A stretch of DNA of 64,000 bases from Candidatus Gastranaerophilales bacterium (GTDB lineage Bacteria; Cyanobacteriota; Vampirovibrionia; Gastranaerophilales; Gastranaerophilaceae). The translations under genes were made by a program, and so were the position numbers. Location: NCBI GenBank assembly GCA_944322615.1, contig CALUPH010000011.1:1-64000 (forward strand). Direction: 5' to 3'. The notes below the pieces were generated by a model. That model was not told where the DNA came from, searched no databases, and saw only the letters and a list, made by a program, of their open reading frames with translations. Below are positions 1 to 7,335 of this stretch, in pieces. Positions within the stretch are counted from its first letter, which is position 1, and every line of letters starts with the position of its first letter.

Positions 1-7
1 CTCAACC

Positions 8-35
8 CAAGGTCGGAAAAATTTTCCCGACCTTG
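8..35. other. Perfect 9-bp hairpin
   Basis: CAAGGTCGG (8-16) and CCGACCTTG (27-35) form a perfect 9-bp stem around a 10-base A/T loop. It could end transcription of a gene lying left of the window, but no clear T-run follows on either strand, so its role is open. Confidence 0.4.
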
Positions 36-94
36 TTTCAAATTCTCAAACCTTATGATATTTTTGTGAAAATTTGCTCAACTGGACTATATCG

Positions 95-284
95 TAATAA
101 TCAAATTGTCCGTTTAAATCAAACCAAGTGTGCTTTTCAGCAATAGCAAGGGTTTTGCATAATAATCAAACTGTCCGTTTAAAGTCCAGTTTCGTCCAGT
201 TTGATTTTTAGCATCTTAAAATTTCCGACCGCTCAATCGCCCTAAACATCTATATCTTGGCAAAATAATCGAACTGTCTGTGAT
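95..284. repeat. Three short direct repeats with an internal inverted repeat
   Basis: A unit close to AATAATCAAAYTGTCCGTTTAAA occurs at about 95-118 and 159-183, with a decayed copy at 262-284. Within the second copy AATCAAACTG (164-173) is the exact inverted complement of CAGTTTGATT (197-206). GTCCAGTTT/AACTGGAC words recur between 80 and 204. There is no plausible gene here. The arrangement could be a remnant of a mobile element or recombinase sites; nothing identifies it further. Confidence 0.5.
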
Positions 285-307
285 AATACACCTGGACGAA
301 ATAGTAC

Positions 308-333
308 ATTCGTTTTGTGAGTGTTCTCATCCC
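308..333. repeat. Truncated extra copy of the repeat's right end
   Basis: This short stretch matches the right end of the tRNA-linked repeat found at 382-501: a TTCGTTTTGTGAG block followed by GTTCTCATCCC. The rest of the unit is missing. It suggests that the tRNA-Ser locus once held at least two units in tandem and that the outer one has been truncated. Confidence 0.6.
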
Positions 334-364
334 TTTTATATATATCTTCGAAAAAATAAAAAAA

Positions 365-381
365 CGGAGAGAGAGGGATTC
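365..381 (-). repeat. Duplicate of the last 17 nt of tRNA-Ser
   Basis: Positions 365-381 are identical to 529-545, the discriminator base, acceptor 3' strand and T-stem 3' strand of the tRNA-Ser gene. The flanking A/T tract is also duplicated: 309-381 resembles 477-545 with a 4-base indel. The copy stops inside the T-loop and then runs into the repeat core. Confidence 0.85.
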
Positions 382-501
382 TCTTGCTCGTTCGCGATAA
401 ACGGCGTTCAAAACGAAAATTCTTCATTTCCGTTTTTCAGCCTCTGCTCACTCGCGCTCGAACCTAAAGACAAAACTTCGTTTTGTGAGGGTTCTCATCC
501 C
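382..501. repeat. tRNA-linked repeat, tRNA-Ser copy
   Basis: Positions 382-465 match 7169-7252 (next to tRNA-His) with one mismatch in 84 bases. Positions 470-501 match 7256-7287 with two mismatches. The unit contains an ACAAAAC/GTTTTGT hairpin (470-486), two TGCTCnnTCGCG words 60 bases apart (385-396, 445-456), and a terminal T-arm-like hairpin: GAGGG, a 7-base loop TTCTCAT, then CCCTT. Open frames across it are short and not conserved as proteins. It looks like a small mobile or structured non-coding element linked to tRNA 3' ends. Confidence 0.8.
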
Positions 502-528
502 TTTTATATCTTCAAAAAATAAAAAAAA

Positions 529-615
529 CGGAGAGAGAGGGATTCGAACCCTCGGCAAGGTCGCCCCTGCACAAATTTTCGAGATTTGCACCTTAAACCA
601 CTCGGACATCTCTCC
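529..615 (-). tRNA. tRNA-Ser(CGA)
   Basis: Read on the minus strand, the acceptor arms GGAGAGA and TCTCTCC pair fully. There is a long variable arm typical of class II tRNAs, a T-arm GAGGG-TTCGAAT-CCCTC, and an anticodon loop CTCGAAA that gives anticodon CGA. The discriminator base is G and the CCA tail is not encoded. A T-rich run follows the 3' end, and a near-consensus promoter lies just upstream (627-655). Confidence 0.95.
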
Positions 616-626
616 TTTTATATCAA

Positions 627-655
627 ATTATATTACCTAGATTTCTTTTTAACAA
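627..655 (-). promoter_or_regulatory. Promoter of tRNA-Ser
   Basis: On the minus strand there is a -35 box TTGTTA (650-655), exactly 17 bases of spacer, and a perfect -10 box TATAAT (627-632). This places the transcription start a few bases before the tRNA. The -35 box overlaps the stop end of the upstream efflux gene. Confidence 0.7.
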
Positions 656-1551
656 CTTAATGTAATTTTATTATCTTTTTTTTCTATATTCTCAGGTTCA
701 GGATGAATAATTATGGTTATATTGGTAAAACTTTTTGCGATTTCTTCTTCTATTTCATCGCAAATTTTATGACACTGCGCTATTGTTAAATTAGGTTCAA
801 AGAAAATAGTAATTTCTATATCCTTGCATTGTCCTACTTTTCTCGTTTTTAAGTCTTTATATCCTTTTATTGATATATTATTATCTAATATTGATTCGAT
901 TTTTTTCATGTCTTCTTCAGGTAAAGAGCCATCCAATAAGTTATTCAATGTCTCTTTGGAAATAGAATATCCTGCTTTTATAATTATAATGGCTACAATT
1001 ATTGCTATTATAGGGTCAAGAATTACAATACCTGTTATCTTAATAAGTATTAAACCAATCAATACACCTAAAGAAGAAAAAATATCTGTTCTTAAGTGCT
1101 CGGCATCGGCATATAATGAAACGGAATCAGCTTTTTTTGCCACATAAAATAAATAACTGCTTACTATAAAGTTTGCAATAACGGCAAATGCCATTACATA
1201 TATACCCAACATTGAATTGAATTCAAGATTATATCCCCATATTAATTTTTTAACTGATTCATATATTATGTATAATCCGGCAAGAATAATTAATCCACCC
1301 TCAATGAAACCCGACATATCTTCATACTTGCCATGTCCGAATGGATGTTCCTTATCCGCAGGTTCACTTGAATGTGATACAGCAAAAAAGGTTAATACTG
1401 ATGCCAAAAAATCTGAAAATGAATGTATTGCTTCCGATATTATACTTATACTGCCCGATAGAATTCCGGCAACAATTTTTAATAATATTATTACTGCATT
1501 AGATGTAATTGACAGTCCTGCTGCAACTTTTTTTTGTGTATTAAGTTCCAT
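649..1551 (-). CDS. Cation diffusion facilitator (zinc/iron efflux) protein
   Basis: Membrane antiporter of the cation diffusion facilitator family, expected to export divalent metal in exchange for protons. The two metal-site motifs are both H-x3-D: H43/D47 in the second membrane helix and H152/D156 in the fifth. HPFGHGK at about 69-75 is a family signature, and a soluble C-terminal domain follows the six helices. H-x3-D in both halves is typical of zinc-type or FieF-like members, though the metal cannot be fixed from sequence. The ATG at 1551 is chosen because AAAGG lies 6 bases upstream; an in-frame start at 1575 has no ribosome site. At 300 residues the length is normal. Confidence 0.92.
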   Translation of the reverse strand: MELNTQKKVAAGLSITSNAVIILLKIVAGILSGSISIISEAIHSFSDFLASVLTFFAVSHSSEPADKEHPFGHGKYEDMSGFIEGGLIILAGLYIIYESVKKLIWGYNLEFNSMLGIYVMAFAVIANFIVSSYLFYVAKKADSVSLYADAEHLRTDIFSSLGVLIGLILIKITGIVILDPIIAIIVAIIIIKAGYSISKETLNNLLDGSLPEEDMKKIESILDNNISIKGYKDLKTRKVGQCKDIEITIFFEPNLTIAQCHKICDEIEEEIAKSFTNITIIIHPEPENIEKKDNKITLSC

Positions 1552-1624
1552 AATAACCTTTATAATAAACTGCAATATCTTATTAGATTATTTTACAACA
1601 TTATGTTTAAAAAAGTATATTTTA

Positions 1625-2545
1625 TTATTCAAATGAATCTATTATTTTATCAACTTCTTCTTCTGTGAGCTTATTTGTTGTAATTCCTGAACATTCAAAG
1701 GGATATATTTTTTCTAAAGTCGCTTCATCATCAACAGTCCACGCTTCAAAATCAAAACCTGCTCTGTCTAGTAAACTGTCTGCTTCTTTTGTCATTTGTG
1801 ATGCTTTAACATTAATAAATACTTCATTATCTTCTGTTTTTAAACTTTTTAATGTTTTAATTGCTTCTTTATCCGGTTCGGTTTTTGTTAAATATCCCAG
1901 TCTTGATTCTGGCATGACTTCACTTATAATTTTTAAATAATCAGGATTAAAACTTATCCATGTTACTTTATCGTCCATTCCTGCTTCTTCTACAGCTTGT
2001 GCTAAGATTTTTGCTTTTTCTTTGTCAAAATTACTATCATCTTTTAATTCAACATACATATTTAAATTATATTCATTTCCGCAATCTAAAGCTTCACTAA
2101 ATGATGGAATTTTTGTTCCTTTATATTCTTTTCCTTTCCAAGAGCCAAAATCTAATTTTTGCAACTCCTCATATGTATATTTAGAACATTTTCTTTTGAA
2201 GAAAAAACCCCAACCATTTTCTCGTCTTGCAGTTCTGTTAATTGTATTATCGTGTAATAATACGGGGACAGAATCTTTCGTCCATTGTATATCACATTCA
2301 ACAGTATCATAACCTTTTTCTGCTGCTAAAATAAAAGCCGGTATAGTATTTTCAGGGGCTTCTATACTATAGCCTCTATGCGCTATTACTGATATATCAG
2401 AAGAATCTTCTTTTAATTGGTTGGAATTATTATCTAAATCTATATTATAAGGAATTGTTGGCATATTATAATATTTAGACATATTGTCATATAGAGAAAA
2501 TGTCCTCGTGAAAAAATTATTAATATTATTTGCTGTGTTAAGCAT
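1625..2545 (-). CDS. Glycerophosphodiester phosphodiesterase
   Basis: Hydrolyses glycerophosphodiesters to glycerol-3-phosphate and an alcohol, recycling phospholipid head groups. The GDPD TIM-barrel signatures are present: HRG at 56-58 followed by PENT, ECD at 83-85 and HD at 98-99. These supply the catalytic histidines and the metal-binding acidic residues. About 50 residues precede the domain, without a signal peptide, so the protein should be cytoplasmic. The N-terminal extension is rich in Asn and has no recognisable fold. The start is uncertain: only a weak purine stretch precedes it, and internal Met codons at 22 and 28 are possible. Confidence 0.88.
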   Translation of the reverse strand: MLNTANNINNFFTRTFSLYDNMSKYYNMPTIPYNIDLDNNSNQLKEDSSDISVIAHRGYSIEAPENTIPAFILAAEKGYDTVECDIQWTKDSVPVLLHDNTINRTARRENGWGFFFKRKCSKYTYEELQKLDFGSWKGKEYKGTKIPSFSEALDCGNEYNLNMYVELKDDSNFDKEKAKILAQAVEEAGMDDKVTWISFNPDYLKIISEVMPESRLGYLTKTEPDKEAIKTLKSLKTEDNEVFINVKASQMTKEADSLLDRAGFDFEAWTVDDEATLEKIYPFECSGITTNKLTEEEVDKIIDSFE

Positions 2546-2699
2546 AATTATTTTCTCTTAAATCCTGATATATATAATAAAAATTTTTTTTTGAAAGAAT
2601 TGACTATTTCAAAAATATTATTATCTGAAAAATGATATATACTTATGTGGGAAGTTTTTTTTATAAATTAATGGTAAATTCGACCGAAAGGTTGAATTT

Positions 2700-3590
2700 G
2701 TGTACCCAAAAAAATTTCTGATTATAATTATTGTTTTTATATTTTTTATTGCAAAATCATTTGCAGTTACGGTTCCGAATGCTTCTGTATCAACATTTTC
2801 GCCTGAACAACGTTCTACAAGAACAGAGAGTATATGGCTTAAACCATATAGTGCTTTTGAAACCATTGAACTTGAAAGTGGCAACAGAGTTCATAATACA
2901 GCTTACGGTGCTTATATTGGATATGACACAAATGTAATTAACTTGGGGAAAGACTGGGATTCTGTATTAACATTTCATACCGGATATACCGGCTCCAGAC
3001 AGAAATACAATGCAAGGACAATATTTCAAAATGGAGGTCAACTTGGAGTATCAGGAGTTTTTTTTAGAGATAACTTTTTTCTTGGGATTCTGACTAATGT
3101 TGGAGCAACAAATGCTATTTCAGAAAGTTCTTTTGAAAATATTAATTTTTCTATGCTGAGCGCAACTGCGGCAGTAAAAACAGGTTATAATTTTGAATTT
3201 TTAGAAAAAAGACTTTCATTTCAGCCAAGTTTTCTAGGTGCATATCTATGGGTTAATACATTTGATTATGTAAATGGTCAAAATGAAGTTGTTAAATCTG
3301 ATCCTGTTTATTCAATTCAGCTGGTACCCGGACTTAAATTGACCGCAAATCTTGAAGATGGATGGCAGCCATATATTGGGGTACAACAGATTTGGAATAT
3401 AATTAATGCCTCAAGATTTTCTCCTAATGATGTAAGTGTTGGCGAAATAAGTTTAAAACCTTATGTACAATATGGTGTTGGTTTACAAAAAAATGTTGGT
3501 GAAGAGTTTACATGTTATATTCAGTCAACAGTAAGAAATGGAGGAAGAAATGGTATTATTCTTTCTTTTGGTCTCAGGAAGTATTTTTAA
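2700..3590 (+). CDS. Outer-membrane beta-barrel protein, autotransporter-barrel-like
   Basis: A 296-residue exported protein. A hydrophobic signal peptide covers residues 5-22, with likely cleavage after SFA. The rest alternates polar and aromatic residues as transmembrane strands do, and it ends in Tyr-Phe, the usual C-terminal signal for outer-membrane barrel assembly. It resembles an autotransporter beta-domain with almost no passenger, so it may act as a small porin-like barrel. It starts with GTG; AAAGG lies 8 bases upstream. It stands alone between two minus-strand genes. The barrel nature is well supported, the exact function is not. Confidence 0.75.
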   Translation: MYPKKFLIIIIVFIFFIAKSFAVTVPNASVSTFSPEQRSTRTESIWLKPYSAFETIELESGNRVHNTAYGAYIGYDTNVINLGKDWDSVLTFHTGYTGSRQKYNARTIFQNGGQLGVSGVFFRDNFFLGILTNVGATNAISESSFENINFSMLSATAAVKTGYNFEFLEKRLSFQPSFLGAYLWVNTFDYVNGQNEVVKSDPVYSIQLVPGLKLTANLEDGWQPYIGVQQIWNIINASRFSPNDVSVGEISLKPYVQYGVGLQKNVGEEFTCYIQSTVRNGGRNGIILSFGLRKYF

Positions 3591-3636
3591 ATAGAAGTAA
3601 TTATAATAAAGTTATAATTTAAAAGAAATGCCATGA

Positions 3637-4017
3637 TTAAGCTATTAGATTAAGCTTTTGCCCTGATTGGTTTTGTATATTTTTTGCTTTATTTTTTATT
3701 GCTTTAGCTTCTGAAGCGACTTTATAGTCCTGACTTGAAGGGTCATTAGGAGCCATCGCAGAATTTATAACTGTATCTGCATGTTGAATTGTTTTTTCAG
3801 GATTTTCTTTATCCAAAACGGGCATTTTTATATCAACATGTCCTCCTACGGGGATTCCATGTGTATCTTTTTCTATAACAATAGAACCACCTAATGAACC
3901 GGCTGCATTTTTATGTGCTTTTTCATGAGCATATATTTCTTTGTAGCGTTGATCTATTATCTCATTTTTTTGCTGTCTATATATATTGTTTGAATTGAAA
4001 CCCAAAGCACTAATCAA
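3637..4017 (-). CDS. SprA-related putative metalloprotease
   Basis: A 126-residue protein that resembles the SprA-related family, annotated elsewhere as putative metalloproteases. HEKAH at 31-35 is an HExxH zinc site. It is followed by the family's glycine-rich segment, a VGGHVDI stretch, and an Asp/Ala-rich helix with APNDPSSQD. Longer relatives have an extra N-terminal region that is absent here. There is no signal peptide. The substrate is unknown, and proteolytic activity is an inference from the motif. Confidence 0.7.
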   Translation of the reverse strand: MISALGFNSNNIYRQQKNEIIDQRYKEIYAHEKAHKNAAGSLGGSIVIEKDTHGIPVGGHVDIKMPVLDKENPEKTIQHADTVINSAMAPNDPSSQDYKVASEAKAIKNKAKNIQNQSGQKLNLIA

Positions 4018-4103
4018 AACCTAACACCCCTTTTCTGCTACTATTATAGCAAATCAATATTGTATTCTCAATATATTATTAATAAGTTTTAAAAAGTATT
4101 TTT

Positions 4104-5372
4104 TTAAAGTTCTTTGGGTTGAGCTTTTACTTGTGAATCTAAATAAAAAATATTCTTTTCTTTATCATAAGAAGCATTACTAAATGTTAATTGTTTTGGA
4201 TTATTATTAAGGATAAATTCATATTGCTTGCTTCTTGTTGCATAACCGACTTCATTGCCTTTACAAATAGTAGCAGTTGTAAGGATAGAAACCATATCTG
4301 CTCTATTTCTACCGTCTTTATTTTGAGCCCAATTTTTTGCAAAATTTTTATCTAATGTGTAAGACTTAAAATTGCAATCTTGAATTTTTGCATTGTTAAT
4401 TTTATCTAAAACTTTATTTATATATTTTGAACTTCCAAATTGAGCAACAAGCATAGCATCTGCTAGTGTTAAAGATTTTTTATTTTTAAAATAATCATAC
4501 ATACTCTGCATATTATAATTTGCATATTTATGATTGTTTGGGAAAACCTTTATTTTTCTAGATTTAGGATTTAAAAAGACCATAAGTCTGATTTCTCTTT
4601 CTAAAGATTTATCATCTAATGGTATAGAATCAAACATCCAGGTGCTTTTTTCTCCTCTATATACAATGAAATCATTTTCACACTTATTTTCTCTTAAAAA
4701 ATTACTCATTTTCGCAACTTCATTTGGCTTAGATAAAAATGTATCACTATCAGATGTATATTCCGAATAATTAAAATCTTGAATATTTCCTTTTTCTATT
4801 TCTCTAATAGTACTATATGATAAACAACTAACTATATCAGGTGATAAACCGCATATATATTTACATAAATCTCTTGAATAACCGCTTGAATATACATAAG
4901 GATCCTCATGCTTTGGAAAATTTATCATATATTCATAGGCTTCTTTATCATTAGAAAACAAAACCATTCCACTGAATAAATTACTACCGCTTGCCGACAA
5001 CCTTTCTTCTAATGAGGTCATAACGTATTCAATTTCTTTTTCATCTAATTTATCTATGCTTTGTTTTATTGTATCTATTGCATCTGAATATAAAAGTTGA
5101 GAATCATCAGAAAAGAATTTATAATCACTATTACAACATTCCATTATTTCTTCATTGTTCAGTAATATATCACATTTTTCCGGCGATTTTTTATAGAGTT
5201 CTGAAAAGAAATCTCTTGCTGTCTGATTTTTTAAATTTGAAATTTTAGAATTTGGATACTTATTAGCGCTAAAAGATACAGTATCTCCGTTCAAATCTTT
5301 ATTTAGAATTACCGTTCTTCGCCTATTATTAGTACTTAATGTATTCTGAATATTATTTAAACTTATTTTCAT
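4104..5372 (-). CDS. Candidate ADP-ribosyltransferase-fold protein
   Basis: A 422-residue protein I do not recognise by overall similarity. Its C-terminal half carries the ordered R-S-E signature of ADP-ribosyltransferase toxins: VYRGE (Arg 239), a distant SYT (Ser 337 to Thr 339) and Q-Y-E (Gln 383, Glu 385). Residues 1-220 look like a separate helical domain. The N-terminus contains DTVSFSAN, resembling the S-F-x-G/A motif of other unusual proteins in this window. No signal peptide is seen. The ATG at 5372 is chosen because AAAGG precedes it by 7 bases; an upstream in-frame ATG lacks a ribosome site. The fold call rests on spaced motifs only. Confidence 0.5.
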   Translation of the reverse strand: MKISLNNIQNTLSTNNRRRTVILNKDLNGDTVSFSANKYPNSKISNLKNQTARDFFSELYKKSPEKCDILLNNEEIMECCNSDYKFFSDDSQLLYSDAIDTIKQSIDKLDEKEIEYVMTSLEERLSASGSNLFSGMVLFSNDKEAYEYMINFPKHEDPYVYSSGYSRDLCKYICGLSPDIVSCLSYSTIREIEKGNIQDFNYSEYTSDSDTFLSKPNEVAKMSNFLRENKCENDFIVYRGEKSTWMFDSIPLDDKSLEREIRLMVFLNPKSRKIKVFPNNHKYANYNMQSMYDYFKNKKSLTLADAMLVAQFGSSKYINKVLDKINNAKIQDCNFKSYTLDKNFAKNWAQNKDGRNRADMVSILTTATICKGNEVGYATRSKQYEFILNNNPKQLTFSNASYDKEKNIFYLDSQVKAQPKEL

Positions 5373-5491
5373 CAAATAGCCTTTATTGATATTAAAAAAA
5401 TTTATCAATAAAAATTGATAAAGCACATTCATACAAATAAACTAATAGTCAATGAAAAAACTCGCAATAAGCTGTATATATAAATACTTTT

Positions 5492-5812
5492 TTAATTAAT
5501 TATATCATTTACTATTTTATAAATAAGCTTCTTTTCTTCTTTTGTTGCTTTCTTTAGCATTTTTATCACCTCTTTTTCAACATCAAGTTCTTCTTTGAGG
5601 TGTTTTGTTTCAAATAGAGATTTTATTTCAACATTAAAAGCTTTTGCAAATTTTTCTAAATTCTCGTAACTTGTAAAATAATATCCTGTTTCAATTCTGC
5701 TGATTGTTTGGTAATCTAAATCTAATATTTCAGCAAGTTTTTCTTGTGTTAAATTATTCTTCTCTCTGAGTTCTCTTATTCTTTTACCAAATAACTTATT
5801 ACCCGATGCCAT
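5492..5812 (-). CDS. XRE-family helix-turn-helix regulator
   Basis: A 106-residue DNA-binding protein. Residues 10-60 form a Cro/C1-type helix-turn-helix, with the pattern LTQEKLAEILDLDYQTISRIE typical of the family. A short charged helical tail follows that may dimerise. The ATG at 5812 is preferred because GGGAG lies 8 bases before it; an in-frame TTG five codons upstream has none. It is divergent from the pyruvyltransferase-like gene at 5975, and the intervening 160 bases could hold its operator. Its target is not evident. Confidence 0.85.
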   Translation of the reverse strand: MASGNKLFGKRIRELREKNNLTQEKLAEILDLDYQTISRIETGYYFTSYENLEKFAKAFNVEIKSLFETKHLKEELDVEKEVIKMLKKATKEEKKLIYKIVNDIIN

Positions 5813-5974
5813 AACTTTATCTCCCAAAGTTATATTATCGAAGAATAAAAAGATAAAGAATGTAGTCTAACATACTATAACATTGACAATTTATGCGTAA
5901 TACATATAATTATGATAGTAATATGTTTATTTTTTTACAATTATTATATGTTATACGTCAATAAAGGTGGTTTT

Positions 5975-6856
5975 ATGAAAAAGAATATAACTTTATACTA
6001 TGTGGGGACTAAAGGAATTAATTTTGGAGATTCGATTAACCCTATTTTTTTTGAACGTATTTTAAATATAAAAGTAAAAAGAGGATATCCAACAAATAGT
6101 GATTTTGTTGCCATAGGTTCGCTTATGCAGATGTTAACACTTAAAAATATTATTAGGTATAAGAAAATCCCGTATTTTCTAAAATATAATCTAAAACCAA
6201 TTATAACAATGGGAACAGGTTTTAATTGTGATATTGAAAAATCAAATTTTTTAACTAGAACCTATAGAAATGTTTGCCCTGTTATTTTAAGAGGTAATCT
6301 TTCTCATAAAACTTTGGAAAAAATAAATAAAAGAGAATATAAAGATGTTTCATATGGTGATTTAGGACTTTTATTTCTATATTTGTTAGAGAAAAAAGTT
6401 CCCAAATGCTATAAACTTGGCATTATTCCTCATAAATATGATTATAGCAATCCAATAATAAACTTGTTATTAGATAAAATTCAAGATTCTACATTGATAG
6501 ATTTAAGAATGCCTCCGCTTGAAACTTTAGAAAGAATTGCAGAATGTGAGACAGTTATTTCATCAAGTTTACATGGTTTAGTTGCAGCTGATAGTTTAAA
6601 TATTCCAAATAAAAGAATAAAATTATCTAATCATGGTTTTGATTTTAATGTTGATTTTAAGTTTGATGATTATTACTCTATATTTACAAATGGTTCGCCA
6701 AATTATATTGAATTAACACAAGAAAATTATCAATCATTTATACAGGAATTAACCCCGGAAAAAATTTCAGAAGATTATTGTATTTCATATAGAGAAGTTC
6801 AAAATTATCAAAACCAGCTTTATAAAACCTGTCAGAAACTAAAAGATATAATTTAA
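5975..6856 (+). CDS. Polysaccharide pyruvyltransferase family protein
   Basis: A 293-residue cytoplasmic protein of the PS_pyruv_trans fold, which transfers pyruvate ketals or related groups to surface sugars. Visible hallmarks are an N-terminal N-x-GDSINP segment and the C-terminal SSSLHGLVAADSLNIP, which corresponds to the S-x-R-x-H-x-L-I-x-A segment of CsaB and related enzymes. The ATG at 5975 follows AAAGG by 7 bases. It is monocistronic, and its donor and acceptor cannot be told. A second member, CsaB proper, lies at 35352. Confidence 0.75.
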   Translation: MKKNITLYYVGTKGINFGDSINPIFFERILNIKVKRGYPTNSDFVAIGSLMQMLTLKNIIRYKKIPYFLKYNLKPIITMGTGFNCDIEKSNFLTRTYRNVCPVILRGNLSHKTLEKINKREYKDVSYGDLGLLFLYLLEKKVPKCYKLGIIPHKYDYSNPIINLLLDKIQDSTLIDLRMPPLETLERIAECETVISSSLHGLVAADSLNIPNKRIKLSNHGFDFNVDFKFDDYYSIFTNGSPNYIELTQENYQSFIQELTPEKISEDYCISYREVQNYQNQLYKTCQKLKDII

Positions 6857-6893
6857 TAATAAAATATAAAAATAAATTGATTTATTAATAATT

Positions 6894-6919
6894 GTACTTT
6901 TCTCATTACAGAAAAGTAC
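6894..6919. repeat. Perfect 10-bp hairpin
   Basis: GTACTTTTCT (6894-6903) and AGAAAAGTAC (6910-6919) pair perfectly around a 6-base loop. CCAAAAGG follows rather than a T-run, so it is not a typical terminator. It directly precedes the larger palindrome and may be part of the same element. Confidence 0.6.
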
Positions 6920-6929
6920 CAAAAGGTTA

Positions 6930-7060
6930 GCAGCTTGATATTCCGTTTCTATTTTGTTAATTTCAAACCAAAAGCTTTATAACTCGGACTTTGTCCTCAA
7001 ACAGATAAAGCTTTGATACCGTTTCAATAAACAAAATTACGAAACTACATATATAGCTGC
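6930..7060. repeat. 131-bp nested, nearly symmetric palindrome
   Basis: Five pairs of arms nest around one centre. They are GCAGCT 6930 with AGCTGC 7055, GTTTC 6945 with GAAAC 7041, ATTTTGTT 6951 with AACAAAAT 7030, AAAGCTTTAT 6971 with ATAAAGCTTT 7005, and GGAC 6986 with GTCC 6993. The position sums stay within 8 of each other, so the arms stack into one long imperfect stem. It could be a transposon-derived miniature element or a structured RNA. No coding frame spans it. Confidence 0.65.
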
Positions 7061-7114
7061 AAATTTAAAATAAAAAATAGATATAATATGGATTCTCATC
7101 TATCCATAAACAAT

Positions 7115-7168
7115 AAAAAAGGTTCACATTAGTGAACTTTATCTTATAATTGGCGAATAGTGGGATTG
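7115..7168 (-). repeat. Decayed duplicate of the tRNA-His terminator and 3' end
   Basis: The hairpin at 7121-7137 copies the tRNA-His terminator at 7307-7324 with one change, in the second arm. Positions 7152-7167 copy the tRNA 3' end (7339-7354) with two changes in 16. The offset between copies is 186-187 bases. As at tRNA-Ser, the copy stops inside the T-loop and runs directly into the repeat core. Confidence 0.8.
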
Positions 7169-7287
7169 TCTTGCTCGTTCGCGATAAACGGCGTTCAAAA
7201 CGAAAATTCTTCATTTCCGTTTTTCAGCCTCTGCTCACTCACGCTCGAACCTTTTACAAAACTCCGTTTTGTGTGGGTTCTCATCCC
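7169..7287. repeat. tRNA-linked repeat, tRNA-His copy
   Basis: This is the second copy of the unit at 382-501. Its right end reads GTGGG, loop TTCTCAT, CCC, where the tRNA-Ser copy has GAGGG. The differing base equals the T-stem base of the adjacent tRNA-His gene. The internal ACAAAAC/GTTTTGT hairpin is kept although its loop has changed from TTC to TCC. No protein is likely here. Confidence 0.8.
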
Positions 7288-7300
7288 AAATTCAAAAAAC

Positions 7301-7324
7301 AAAAAAGGTTCACATTAGTGAACC
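7301..7324 (-). terminator. Terminator of tRNA-His
   Basis: Read on the minus strand, GGTTCAC-TAAT-GTGAACC is followed by six T residues. It lies about a dozen bases beyond the CCA end of tRNA-His. Confidence 0.8.
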
Positions 7325-7335
7325 TTATCTTAAAA

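Larger units (their letters stand above)
6857..7114. other. Gene-free stretch between the pyruvyltransferase-like gene and tRNA-His
   Basis: No credible gene lies here. It holds a 10-bp hairpin at 6894-6919 and a long nested palindrome at 6930-7060. A decayed copy of the tRNA-His terminator, the tRNA-linked repeat and the terminator itself follow before the tRNA. The whole interval is a cluster of non-coding repeats. Confidence 0.6.

Noticed and set aside
280-522. Open frame of 80 codons across the tRNA-Ser repeat
   Set aside because: It spans duplicated tRNA 3' sequence and the non-coding repeat, and the same region in the tRNA-His copy gives a different peptide. No ribosome site.
1-620. 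CRISPR array
   Set aside because: The repeats are few, unequal in spacing and tRNA-related. No cas genes are present anywhere in the window.
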